Positions 35,476 to 43,569 of a DNA stretch of 64,000 nucleotides are shown piece by piece. How positions within the stretch are numbered: the stretch's first letter is position 1; each line of letters starts with the position of its first letter. The notes under the pieces are model-generated. The model made no database searches. It was not told the origin of the DNA and worked only from the letters and a program-made list of their open reading frames with translations. The translations under genes and the position numbers were made by a program. Origin of the DNA: Anaerolineae bacterium (lineage in GTDB: Bacteria > Chloroflexota > Anaerolineae > Anaerolineales > Anaerolineaceae); assembly GCA_013178095.1 (NCBI GenBank), contig JABLXK010000011.1, forward strand, positions 1 through 64,000. The letters run 5' to 3'.

Positions 35476-36483
35476 TTATTTCATTCCCGTTTTTTTGGTA
35501 ATTATTTGAACCAATTTCTGCGCAATTTCCCGAATATCCATTTTTTGAGATGATGGAAGACTTCTTCCAGCCGGGAAACGGCACTTCTCGATCCATTCAG
35601 AGGGAATGCTCCCAGCGCCGTGCAAAGCCCCGCACCAGGTTCCCACCAAGGCAGCAATCGTATCGGCATCCCGCCCGAAATTTGCGGAGGCGATAACGCC
35701 TTCATAAAAGTCTCCCTTGGTCAGAGAAAATAAGGCATAAGCGGAAGGCAAAGCCTCCGGGTTAGACGCGCGATAGGGTGTCCATAGGGCCTCGTGCAAT
35801 GGGTTCCATGCCTTCAGAAGATTTCCTTCCACCTGTTCGACAATTCTCATTGCTGAGTCAAAAGCCCTGCCCAGCCAGGAATCATCGGGAATATACGACC
35901 TGCCGGCGTTGATTATTTCATCCACAGAACCATCCCCCATAGCGACCGCCACGCTGGCCGCAACCGCCTGGGCGCCCCAGATGCCATCCAGGGCATGACT
36001 GACCTCGGCTTCGATGGCAGCCATTTCCGCTGCTTTTTTCGGATCGCAAGGATGGATAACGCCGATGGGCGCAACGCGCATAGCCGCGCCATCACTCTGG
36101 TTATAAGAGTTGTCGATTCCGGAGAATGGCGGCCGGATTCCCCTGCGCAAGTTCTCGGCCGCCCCCTTTTCGCTCTCTCCGGTTTTAAAACCCAAGTTGC
36201 TGACGGATACCACATCCCTCATCCAGGTTTCGACAGCGGTTTCCGTGGTAAGGCAGCCGTTGTGCTCTATTAGCTCATTCGCGATCATTAACGTGAATTC
36301 CGTATCGTCCGTGCTCCAGGCGCCCGCGGTATCCAAATCGATCGTGATGCCATATTTTTCATGGGATTCCGGCATACGCGCCAAATCTCCTAATGAATCA
36401 CCGATTGCCAGCCCGATCAACGCTCCGTATGATTTTTCGAACAACTTTTTTTTGTTCTCAATAAGTTCCGTTTTTGTGATCAA
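35476..36483 (-). CDS. ADP-ribosylglycohydrolase-family protein, locus copy 2
   Basis: This 335-residue form lacks the N-terminal extension of copy 1. The GALIGLAIGDSLG motif is at about 20-32, STDDTEFTL at 57-65, and the late FGRDADTIAALVGTWCGALHG metal loop. All acidic residues expected for two metal ions are present, so it is probably active. The start is TTG 36483, supported by AAGGAGC four bases before it. The operator at 36498-36517 lies directly in front of this gene, so it heads the transporter operon. Confidence 0.87.
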   Translation of the reverse strand: MITKTELIENKKKLFEKSYGALIGLAIGDSLGDLARMPESHEKYGITIDLDTAGAWSTDDTEFTLMIANELIEHNGCLTTETAVETWMRDVVSVSNLGFKTGESEKGAAENLRRGIRPPFSGIDNSYNQSDGAAMRVAPIGVIHPCDPKKAAEMAAIEAEVSHALDGIWGAQAVAASVAVAMGDGSVDEIINAGRSYIPDDSWLGRAFDSAMRIVEQVEGNLLKAWNPLHEALWTPYRASNPEALPSAYALFSLTKGDFYEGVIASANFGRDADTIAALVGTWCGALHGAGSIPSEWIEKCRFPAGRSLPSSQKMDIREIAQKLVQIITKKTGMK

Positions 36484-36497
36484 TTTTGCTCCTTTTT

Positions 36498-36517
36498 ATA
36501 TGTAATCGTTTACATAT
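36498..36517. promoter_or_regulatory. LacI-type operator in front of the transporter operon
   Basis: ATATGTAA-TCGT-TTACATAT has perfect 8-bp arms around a central CG, the LacI-family pattern. It lies 15 bases upstream of the TTG start at 36483 and matches the copy in front of lacI. Confidence 0.85.
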
Positions 36518-36529
36518 CATCGAAAAAAA

Positions 36530-37531
36530 TTAAATTCGTTGGGTCGTATCCCGGATCACCAGGGAATGGTCCAGAATCTTTCTCCTCGGATTCGGAATTT
36601 CCTGACCGGTCACACGTTCAAAAAGCATTTGCGTGGCAATGGCCCCCATTTCAAACTTGGGTTGTGAAACAGTGGTCAATTTTGGGTACATCATACGGGA
36701 GTAGGCAATATCATCGAATCCAATGATGGAAATATCATCCGGAATTTTTAACCCGGTTTCATAAATTGCTGAGACCGCGCCAATAGCCATGATATCATTC
36801 GCCGCGAATACGGCCGTGGGGCGATTCTTCAATTTCAATAAGCGTTTCATGCATTCATAGCCCCCGTTATGATCGAATTTTCCTTCTGTGATCAGTTCTT
36901 CTTCAACTGGTATGCCATGCCTGGCAATTGATTGTATATATCCCTGATAGCGCTGTTCACCTGAACTGACTTCCCGGGAGCCTCCAACCAAACCGATTCG
37001 CCGGTGTCCCAGTTCATAAAAGTGGTCAATTGCCAGGCCCACTCCTTGAATGTTATCCACCATGACAATATCAAAATTTGGGAGGATGTTTTGCGAACTG
37101 ATCAATACCACCGGAATATTTAAACGGGCCAATATATTCATTTCCCTGCGGGTTGAACCGGAGGGATTGATAATAATCCCTTCAACGCGCTGCTGGTTTA
37201 ATATATTGACGAATTTTTGTTCTCGTTGAACGACCCGGTCCGTATTGCACAGGATCACAACATATTCATATTCATCTGCAACGCTCTGTACGCCGCGCGC
37301 CACCTCGGGATAAAAGGGGTTATTGATATCCGGAATAACCAGAGAAATCACGTTGGTAGATTTTGTTCGTAATCCCCGCGCGATTCCATCGGGTTGATAA
37401 CCCATATCATTAACGATTTTTAGAACGTATCGGCGTAAATCTTCATTGACGTACTTTTCATTATTGATCACGCGCGATACGGTAGCCACACTCACACCCG
37501 CTTTTTCAGCTACATCTTTGATAGTCGTCAT
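36530..37531 (-). CDS. LacI-family transcriptional regulator of the glycoside locus
   Basis: The 333-residue regulator begins MTTIKDVAEKAGVSVATVSRVIN (HTH, residues 3-24) and continues with a periplasmic-binding-protein-like effector domain (NVISLVIPDINNPFYPEVARGVQ; DDIAYSRMMYPKLTTVSQP). I start at ATG 37531 because it opens the conserved HTH; the longer frame is not conserved. It is upstream of the ADP-ribosylglycohydrolase-transporter genes, and both have TGTAA..TTACA operators, so it represses itself and the operon until a sugar binds. Confidence 0.94.
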   Translation of the reverse strand: MTTIKDVAEKAGVSVATVSRVINNEKYVNEDLRRYVLKIVNDMGYQPDGIARGLRTKSTNVISLVIPDINNPFYPEVARGVQSVADEYEYVVILCNTDRVVQREQKFVNILNQQRVEGIIINPSGSTRREMNILARLNIPVVLISSQNILPNFDIVMVDNIQGVGLAIDHFYELGHRRIGLVGGSREVSSGEQRYQGYIQSIARHGIPVEEELITEGKFDHNGGYECMKRLLKLKNRPTAVFAANDIMAIGAVSAIYETGLKIPDDISIIGFDDIAYSRMMYPKLTTVSQPKFEMGAIATQMLFERVTGQEIPNPRRKILDHSLVIRDTTQRI

Positions 37532-37541
37532 AGAATTTTTC

Positions 37542-37555
37542 TGTAAACGATTACA
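37542..37555. promoter_or_regulatory. LacI-type operator in front of the regulator gene
   Basis: TGTAA-ACGA-TTACA shares half-sites with the operator at 36498. It lies 11 bases upstream of the regulator's ATG, consistent with autoregulation. Confidence 0.8.
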
Positions 37556-37677
37556 ACCCAAATTGTAATGGTAATTTTTATGTTTGTCAAGAATGGGGGC
37601 CAAAATGGCAACGCTATCTTCGAAAGCTGTTTTATAACATCAGTATCTTTTTATGACAATATTTGTCCGTTTTATCG

Positions 37678-37706
37678 TTGCAAAAATAAAAAACTTGTGC
37701 TATCCT
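37678..37706 (+). promoter_or_regulatory. promoter of the ferredoxin gene
   Basis: TTGCAA and TATCCT are separated by 17 bases in an AT-rich stretch, 50 bases ahead of the ferredoxin ATG. Confidence 0.65.
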
Positions 37707-37756
37707 AATGCGTTGAAGCTATTAATAAATAACAAAAACCCGAAAGGAACAGAATA

Positions 37757-37927
37757 ATGACCCACGTAATTTCTGATGATTGCATTGTTTGCGGATCCTG
37801 CGAAGTGGAGTGCCCTGAGGGCGCCATTGCCATGGGAGACGAACACATGGAAATAGACCCCGAAAAGTGCACCGACCAGGCCAAATGCGTCGAAGTGTGC
37901 CCCGTTGACGCCATTTCCAAGATCTAA
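37757..37927 (+). CDS. small 2x[Fe-S] ferredoxin with one cysteine missing
   Basis: The 56-residue bacterial-type ferredoxin carries C9, C12, C15 and C19 in the first motif and C38, C44 and C48 in the second. In the usual CxxCxxCxxxCP pattern the second motif needs a cysteine at 41; here it is glutamine with D40 beside it. One cluster is therefore [4Fe-4S] and the other may be [3Fe-4S] or use a non-cysteine ligand. It carries electrons for anaerobic metabolism. GAAAGGAACAG precedes the ATG. It is single, flanked by its own promoter and terminator. Confidence 0.92.
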   Translation: MTHVISDDCIVCGSCEVECPEGAIAMGDEHMEIDPEKCTDQAKCVEVCPVDAISKI

Positions 37928-37950
37928 ACGATCTCTATCCTGACAAGAGA

Positions 37951-37982
37951 AAAGAGCTGCAAATAACAGCTCTTTTTTTTTT
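37951..37982 (+). terminator. intrinsic terminator of the ferredoxin gene
   Basis: AAAGAGCTG pairs with CAGCTCTTT across a seven-base loop and is followed by ten T residues. Confidence 0.92.
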
Positions 37983-38008
37983 GCTCTTTTTCTCTATATA
38001 ATTGAAAT

Positions 38009-38662
38009 ATGAAGAAATTCATCACCATCGCGGGAAATATCGGGGCGGGTAAATCTTCCCTGGTCGACAAGTTGAGCCATTTATTGGGCTGGCAGCCATT
38101 TTACGAACCGGTTACGATAAATCCTTATCTGGCTGATTTTTACAGCAATATGCCGGCCTGGGGTTTTCATTCCCAGATATTCTTTTTGACCCACCGTCTG
38201 CGCGTTTATCATGACTTGGAGGAATGCACCAATTCGGTCATCCTGGATCGCAGCCTGTACGAAGACGCCGAAATTTTCGCCAAAAACCTTTTTATCAATG
38301 GAAATATGGCCGAGCGGGACTATCAAACCTACGAAGCCCTGTATCAATCCCTGCTATGTTTCTTGCCCACACCCGATTTGGTGATCTACTTGCGCGCTTC
38401 AGTTGAAACCCTGCAGCAGCGCATTCATCTGCGCGGCAGGGAATATGAGCAATCCATCGATCCGGCTTACCTGATTCAGCTAAATCAAGCTTATGAAAGC
38501 TGGATTGCAGCTTTCTCTCTCTGTCCAATTCTGACTGTCCCGGCAGACAATCTTGACTTCGTCTCCAAGCCGCAACATCTGAACCTTATCCTTTCAAAGG
38601 TTCAGGAAAAGATTGCAGGCAAAGACGAAGTCGTCTTCCTTCCGGAGGAATATAACAATTAG
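38009..38662 (+). CDS. deoxynucleoside kinase (dGK/dAK type), copy 1
   Basis: This 217-residue salvage kinase phosphorylates deoxynucleosides. The P-loop GNIGAGKSS is at 9-17, the EP pair FYEPV at about 31-35, the LDRSLYEDAEIF motif at about 74-85, and a lid RGREYEQSI near 147. It resembles the Gram-positive dGK/dAK group. The start codon follows the ferredoxin terminator with no obvious ribosome site. A second, divergent kinase of the same length lies 2.4 kb downstream on the other strand. Confidence 0.9.
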   Translation: MKKFITIAGNIGAGKSSLVDKLSHLLGWQPFYEPVTINPYLADFYSNMPAWGFHSQIFFLTHRLRVYHDLEECTNSVILDRSLYEDAEIFAKNLFINGNMAERDYQTYEALYQSLLCFLPTPDLVIYLRASVETLQQRIHLRGREYEQSIDPAYLIQLNQAYESWIAAFSLCPILTVPADNLDFVSKPQHLNLILSKVQEKIAGKDEVVFLPEEYNN

Positions 38663-38691
38663 CCTTTTCCCCCTGCCACTCATAAATAGGG

Positions 38692-38952
38692 TCAGCGCGG
38701 TTCTACGATGAATTTAATTGCAGTTCGTACCTTTCCGTCGATTTCGACGTTCACGAATTCTGGCGTAAAAACAATGTCAATCTCATCCTGCACCAGAAAA
38801 TTTTTGGCCAATACCAAAGCTTTAATTGCTTGATTGACCGCACCTGCGCCAATCGCCTGCACTTCTGCGTGCTTTTGTTCCCGGATTACTCCAGCGATGG
38901 CTCCCGCTACTGCGGCGGTTCGAGAAACTGCTTTTACTTTGATAACATCCAT
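38692..38952 (-). CDS. spoVS: SpoVS-family (Alba-like) protein
   Basis: The 86-residue protein begins MDVIKVKAVSRTAAVAGAIAGVIRE and contains VQAIGAGAVNQAIKALVLAK, near-invariant phrases of SpoVS. In Bacillus it affects septation and sporulation. Here no sporulation genes adjoin it, and its Alba fold suggests nucleic-acid binding. AAAGGAGGG precedes the ATG. A clear promoter lies at 39028-39056, next to the DnaA-box cluster. Confidence 0.95.
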   Translation of the reverse strand: MDVIKVKAVSRTAAVAGAIAGVIREQKHAEVQAIGAGAVNQAIKALVLAKNFLVQDEIDIVFTPEFVNVEIDGKVRTAIKFIVEPR

Positions 38953-39027
38953 TGTTTCCCTCCTTTCGGCAAATCATGATTATTTGACTTGATGGTCGGG
39001 AGCTTGTTTATTGTGAATGTTAAAAAC

Positions 39028-39056
39028 ATTGTACAAGATTAATAATCCGGTTTCAA
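39028..39056 (-). promoter_or_regulatory. promoter of spoVS
   Basis: On the minus strand TTGAAA and TACAAT are 17 bases apart, giving a leader of about 70 bases. It lies at the left edge of the DnaA-box cluster. Confidence 0.75.
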
Positions 39057-39405
39057 GTATGGTTTACTTTATATAATTTATTTAATAAATGGATAAAGTA
39101 TTAACAGTAGGGGGAGTGGAAATGTGGATAACGACCACAAACAACCCGAAAACCGCTATATGCAGACATGAATCAGGCATTGACGTACAGGTTTTGTGTT
39201 CAATAACCCATATTTATAATGCATTGATCTGTGGACAATGTGTGGATATTTCAATGCGCCATAAAATTATTGAGGGTAGGTCTATAATTTCAACAAATGG
39301 GGATAATTTATAGAAAAAATTTTCCAATTTATCCACAAAAAGGGATAGTTATCCACAGTTTTTAACGAGTTATCCACAAGCTTTATCAACAGCGAATGTT
39401 GATAA
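39030..39405. other. DnaA-box cluster; candidate replication origin (oriC)
   Basis: Four perfect DnaA boxes occur: TGTGGATAA at 39123, and TTATCCACA at 39329, 39349 and 39370. One-mismatch boxes lie at 39230, 39241, 39298, 39383 and 39397. Boxes on the left read on the minus strand and those on the right on the plus strand. The stretch 39030-39115 is strongly AT-rich (TTTATATAATTTATTTAATAAAT) and could be the unwinding element. No convincing gene fills the gap. Neighbours are spoVS and genes for deoxynucleoside salvage and ssb; dnaA and dnaN are not here. Confidence 0.65.
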
Positions 39406-40410
39406 CTATAAGCCATTATCCCTGGCCCATTTATCAATGGTTTCTTCAATGGTATCCAGATAGACATCGAGCGAAGATAAGCGGCCGGGTAAATGGGCGC
39501 CGTCCAATGACAGGGTGCAGCAAAAATCTAAAAAATTGGATACTTCGGTACTGCGCGGCGGCAGTTTTTCGGACATGAGCGCCCAGGTCCACAACAATAT
39601 CCACACGGCGGCTTCCTGACGGGAAGACTGCAGTTCCAGGATGGCTTTTTCATAATAGGGCTGGCGTCCGCTGACCAGACTTAACGGCGCGTCCGGCTGC
39701 CGGATTAATTGGGAGTAAGCGGTTTTCCAATTGGACATCCAGACATCCCAATCCGGGTCAACAGGTTCTTCAGGCAGGATCAGATCGATGAAACCACCCG
39801 CCAGGCCCGGCATTTGCAGATTTACAGCCCGCTCCGCCAGGTCGAGCACGAAGCGCCGGTCGGTTAACGGAACGCTGGTCAGGCAGGATATGGCATTAGC
39901 GGCATCCTTCAATATGCGCAAATAATTAAGAATTACACCGGGGGAATACTCTTCCTGTTCCATTTGCATCTTTAACCAGGAAGCGCGCGCCCGCTCTGAA
40001 AAATATCTGACGCGCTGGATGGTGTTGCCGGGTAAAAAGAACTGGGCGAAGACACCCGCCTGGGTGTATTCAAACCAGTGCGTCGTATCGAACAGCATGA
40101 TGGGGTCGTGGCACAGAAACGATCCCACCCAGGCATCGGTGCGCAATTGGCGCGGCTGGCTGAAGAAAGACTGGGGATAATGGGCAATGTCCAGGTGGAT
40201 TTCGTCGGTGATCGGCACGATCTCGCGGCTGCAGGGAATGTCCGCGGTGTGAATGTAGGCCAGGTCGATATCCGTGATTCCGCCCAGCAGCGGCTGATCG
40301 TAGATCAACGAACCGGTCAGGTAAGCGCACACCAGGTCGTGCCCGCCAAACGTATGGCGTTTCACTGTCTCTTTGGCAGTATTCAGAAGCAAATCCCGTG
40401 TGATGCGCAT
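39406..40410 (-). CDS. nucleotidyltransferase-fold protein, function unknown
   Basis: The 334-residue protein opens with a pol-beta-type motif, AYLTGSLIYDQPLLGGITDIDLAYI. It has GS at 33-34 and metal aspartates D47 and D49, as in minimal nucleotidyltransferases. The third acidic residue may be D74 in HLDIAHYP. The rest is helical with no recognised motif. It could be a nucleotidyltransferase acting on a small molecule or tRNA. Its stop codon sits beside the rightmost near-match DnaA box. Confidence 0.6.
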   Translation of the reverse strand: MRITRDLLLNTAKETVKRHTFGGHDLVCAYLTGSLIYDQPLLGGITDIDLAYIHTADIPCSREIVPITDEIHLDIAHYPQSFFSQPRQLRTDAWVGSFLCHDPIMLFDTTHWFEYTQAGVFAQFFLPGNTIQRVRYFSERARASWLKMQMEQEEYSPGVILNYLRILKDAANAISCLTSVPLTDRRFVLDLAERAVNLQMPGLAGGFIDLILPEEPVDPDWDVWMSNWKTAYSQLIRQPDAPLSLVSGRQPYYEKAILELQSSRQEAAVWILLWTWALMSEKLPPRSTEVSNFLDFCCTLSLDGAHLPGRLSSLDVYLDTIEETIDKWARDNGL

Positions 40411-40449
40411 AATTATTTATACTAGTATATCCAAGAAATAAAACCTTTG

Positions 40450-41103
40450 CTAAAGTTTGTTTTCCGTCTCCTGGATGGGCAGTTCGGGTTGGAAAGGCGC
40501 CAACTGCAGCCGTTGGCGGATGCGGTTTTCAATCCATTTCAGATCTTCGAGATTTTTAACAAAGTCCAGTTCGTTGGAATCAATCACCAACACCTCCCTT
40601 TTTTCGTCGGGCTGCATGAAATGCTCATCGTAAGCCACATTGATGGTTTCGATGTAGGCGCGGTCCATCGAGCGTTCATACGGCCGATCGCGCATGGTGA
40701 TGCGGTGCATCAACATATCCGTCGAGGCGCGCAGGTAAACCGTCAGGTCCGGAAGAGGGATTTTCTCGGCCAGGGCCTCGTGCAGGCGGTAGTACATCTC
40801 CAGTTCATCTCCTTCCAGGGTATTGCGCGCGAACAAGGCATCTTTTTCAAAGGTGTAATCGCTGATGAGGGGTTTGCTGGTGGCCAGCATTTCGGGGACG
40901 GCGCGGCGCTGCTGGTGGTAGCGGCTGAGCAGAAAAAACATTTGTGTCTGAAAAGCGTAACGGTTGCGGTCCTGGTAAAAATTGGAGAGGAAAGGATTTT
41001 CCTCGAACACCTCGAGGAGGAGATTGGCATCGAATGATGGCTGCAGCAAACGCGCCAGGCTGGTTTTTCCGACTCCAATGACTCCTTCAATGGCAACGTA
41101 CAT
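40450..41103 (-). CDS. deoxynucleoside kinase, copy 2
   Basis: This 217-residue kinase has a P-loop GVIGVGKT at 7-14, FEENPFLSNFYQD, SDYTFEKDALFA and a lid with RDRPYERSMDRAYIE. The DYxFxKD motif and EENP separate it from copy 1 and fit the bacterial deoxyadenosine/deoxyguanosine kinase group. Together the two kinases probably cover purine and pyrimidine deoxynucleosides. It is divergent from ssb. Its ATG follows GGAGGGTAA. Confidence 0.88.
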   Translation of the reverse strand: MYVAIEGVIGVGKTSLARLLQPSFDANLLLEVFEENPFLSNFYQDRNRYAFQTQMFFLLSRYHQQRRAVPEMLATSKPLISDYTFEKDALFARNTLEGDELEMYYRLHEALAEKIPLPDLTVYLRASTDMLMHRITMRDRPYERSMDRAYIETINVAYDEHFMQPDEKREVLVIDSNELDFVKNLEDLKWIENRIRQRLQLAPFQPELPIQETENKL

Positions 41104-41129
41104 TTACCCTCCAAAAAACCGGATTTTGC

Positions 41130-41157
41130 TTGACTTTGTCGAGAAACTATCTAAACT
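41130..41157 (+). promoter_or_regulatory. promoter of ssb
   Basis: TTGACT and TAAACT are 16 bases apart, 46 bases before the ssb ATG. Confidence 0.65.
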
Positions 41158-41202
41158 ACAAATATATCATATTCGCTATGCAATACAGCAAAGAGGGAAA
41201 AA

Positions 41203-41610
41203 ATGCCAAACTTCAATCGCGTGCAAATCATTGGAAGGCTGGGCAAGGACCCGGAAAAACGAACGACCAGAAACGGCACGGCATACGCGGTATTTTCCGT
41301 GGCGGTGGATCGCCGCTGGAAGGGCCGCGACGGAAGCCCAAAGAACGAAACCGACTGGTTCAACGTGGAAGCCTGGGGCAAGCTGGGCGAGATCTGCCTG
41401 AGCTATCTCTCCAAGGGCCGGCTGGTGTTCCTGGAGGGCCGGCTGCGCACTGACCGCTACGAACACGAGGGCGAAACGCGCTACTTCACCAAGGTAATCG
41501 CCAACCACATGCAGATGCTCGACCGGCAGGTGAAGGAGAGCGGGGAAGCGGAGGAAGAGTCGGAGGAAATGATCGCCGACGAACCCCTGGAAGAAGCCGA
41601 AGAGGAATAG
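41203..41610 (+). CDS. ssb: single-stranded DNA-binding protein
   Basis: The 135-residue OB-fold protein starts MPNFNRVQIIGRLGKDPEKR and has DWFNVEAWGKLGEICLSYLSKGRLVFLEGRL. It coats single-stranded DNA in replication and repair as a tetramer. The acidic tail (EEESEEMIADEPLEEAEEE) lacks the usual DDDIPF tip that recruits partner proteins, so partner binding may differ. AAAGAGGG precedes the ATG. Confidence 0.93.
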   Translation: MPNFNRVQIIGRLGKDPEKRTTRNGTAYAVFSVAVDRRWKGRDGSPKNETDWFNVEAWGKLGEICLSYLSKGRLVFLEGRLRTDRYEHEGETRYFTKVIANHMQMLDRQVKESGEAEEESEEMIADEPLEEAEEE

Positions 41611-41635
41611 AAACCGGTAAAGAATTATAAAGAAA

Positions 41636-41664
41636 AAGAGCTTGCCGGGATTAGGCAAGCTCTT
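41636..41664 (-). terminator. intrinsic terminator of pepF
   Basis: AAGAGCTTGCC pairs perfectly with GGCAAGCTCTT over a seven-base loop; the minus strand continues TTTCTTTAT. It also faces the end of ssb. Confidence 0.88.
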
Positions 41665-41671
41665 CAGGTAT

Positions 41672-43459
41672 TTAAGCCTTGGCGGCCAGCTCTTCCAACT
41701 GCCGCACCAACTCGTCGATCACGTTGAAACCGCCCTGCCAGAAAGCCGCCTGTCGCACATCGAAGCCGGCCTCTTTGAGCATCTCCACCGGCGCTTGCGA
41801 TCCGCCCGTGGAAAGCAGCTTGACGTAGCTCGGCTTGAAGGAGTCGCCCTCTTCCTTGTATTGCTTGTATAAGGAAAGCACCAGCAGTTGGCCGAAGGCA
41901 TAGGCATACACATAGAAGGGGGTGTGGTAGATGTGCGGGATGGAGACCCATTCCCACTTGAACTCCTCGGAAATATCCAGCGCGTCGCCGAACTGGGTCT
42001 GCAAATTCTTGAAGTATGCGTCCGAAAGATCGTCCACCGAGGCGCCCTGCTCGGTCATGGCGTGCGCCTGTTTTTCGAACAGCGCGAAGAAAGCCTGGCG
42101 CATGATGGTGGCGTAGGAATCGTCCACCTGCCGGAAGAGCAGGTCACGCCGCACGCTTTCATCGCGCTCTTCCGCCAGCAGGCGGTCCACCAGCATCATC
42201 TCGCCGAAGGTGGAAGCGGTCTCCGCCAGGGGCAGGCAGGCGTGCTGGGTGAAGATGCTATGTTTGCTGGCCAGCAGCGAATGGATGGCGTGCCCCAGCT
42301 CGTGCGCCAGGGTGGCTACGTCGTCGGAATGCCCCTGGTAATTGATCAACACCCAGGGAGTCAACTCGGGATTAATGGTGGCGCAGAACGCGCCGGAGCG
42401 CTTGCCTTTACGCACCTGGCTGTCCACGTGCTTTTCGTTGATCACCTGCATGGCCAGGCTGGCAAAGCGCGGGTCAAAGCTATCGAAGGCGTCCATAATC
42501 AGTTCAACGCCGTGCCCCAGGCTGAATTCCTTGCTGGAGGCGGCGATGGGCGCGTAGATGTCATAGCGGCGCAGGCGCTCCATCTTCAGCAGGCGCGCCT
42601 TGAGCTTGAAGAAGCGCTGGAAGATAGGCGCATTTTTTTGGCAGACTTCCAGCAGGGTATCAACCACTTCGTCCGGGATGTCGTTGCCCAGGTTGCGGGC
42701 GGAGATGGGCGAGGCGTAGTGGCGCAGGCCGATGTTCTCATTGCGCCAGTCGCGCACCACGGTCTGGTACATCTGGCCCAGGATATTGCCGTCCTGGCCG
42801 AACACGCGGTAGAGTTCGCGATAGGCGGCTGCGCGCAGCTCGGCGTCCGGCATGCGCACGTAGGTCATCAATTCGCCGCGCGTGACCTCTTTTTCTTCAC
42901 CTTCCACGCTGATCTTGAAAGTGTAGCGGTTGGTGAAGGAATCGTACAACGTGATCAGCGCATTGCTACCGGTCACGTCCTTGATGTTGATGATTTTCTC
43001 TTCCGCTTCGCTGAGAGTGTGCGGCTTGAAATGACGCATTTCCTCCAGCCAGTAGCGGTAATCGCCGCTATCCTTGATCAGGCGCTGCGCGGATTTGTCG
43101 TCCAGTTCCTTCCACCACAGGCTGAAGAATAGCACGCGGTTCGACACGTCCGCGGAAAGCTGTTCGACTTTCGCTAACAAGCTCAAGGCGGCCTGGTTCT
43201 GGGTGTCCTCAGAAAACCACAGCTCGGCATAGCCGCCGATGCGCTGCATCAGCTTGACGATTGCCTCCATGTCCTTGATGATGCGCAGGAATCGTTCGCA
43301 GGGAAGATCATCTTTGAGTTCAGGGCGCACCTTTTCAAAGGCACCGACCAGCTTTTCCAGCTGGTTGAACGCCGTCTGCATTTCCCGGGAATCGCCGGAG
43401 GGGTACAGGTCATCCAGGCTCCAGCGGGTGGGTTCTATGATTTGTTTTTCTTTTGCCAT
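41672..43459 (-). CDS. pepF: oligoendopeptidase F (M3 zinc metallopeptidase)
   Basis: The 595-residue cytoplasmic peptidase degrades short peptides. The zinc motif HELGH is at 386-390 (AHELGHAIHS) with the downstream glutamate in LAETASTFGEMML. The start TRWSLDDLYP and the C-terminal AFWQGGFNVIDELVRQLEEL are typical of the family, and length fits. It ends with its own terminator and is not in an obvious operon; the upstream inositol-phosphatase-family gene is 110 bases away. Confidence 0.94.
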   Translation of the reverse strand: MAKEKQIIEPTRWSLDDLYPSGDSREMQTAFNQLEKLVGAFEKVRPELKDDLPCERFLRIIKDMEAIVKLMQRIGGYAELWFSEDTQNQAALSLLAKVEQLSADVSNRVLFFSLWWKELDDKSAQRLIKDSGDYRYWLEEMRHFKPHTLSEAEEKIINIKDVTGSNALITLYDSFTNRYTFKISVEGEEKEVTRGELMTYVRMPDAELRAAAYRELYRVFGQDGNILGQMYQTVVRDWRNENIGLRHYASPISARNLGNDIPDEVVDTLLEVCQKNAPIFQRFFKLKARLLKMERLRRYDIYAPIAASSKEFSLGHGVELIMDAFDSFDPRFASLAMQVINEKHVDSQVRKGKRSGAFCATINPELTPWVLINYQGHSDDVATLAHELGHAIHSLLASKHSIFTQHACLPLAETASTFGEMMLVDRLLAEERDESVRRDLLFRQVDDSYATIMRQAFFALFEKQAHAMTEQGASVDDLSDAYFKNLQTQFGDALDISEEFKWEWVSIPHIYHTPFYVYAYAFGQLLVLSLYKQYKEEGDSFKPSYVKLLSTGGSQAPVEMLKEAGFDVRQAAFWQGGFNVIDELVRQLEELAAKA

Positions 43460-43569
43460 TTTTTTATCCTTATTTCCCGATCCATTGCGCGCCTGTCAGG
43501 CCGGCGTACCATTGCGATAATGAACCGGAATCGAAATTATACTGCCGCCGCCGGAGCGCTTTCGAGGAT

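Noticed and set aside
39089..39313. 74-codon open frame inside the DnaA-box region
   Set aside because: No ribosome site, no recognisable motif, and it spans three DnaA boxes and AT-rich DNA; better explained as chance in a control region.
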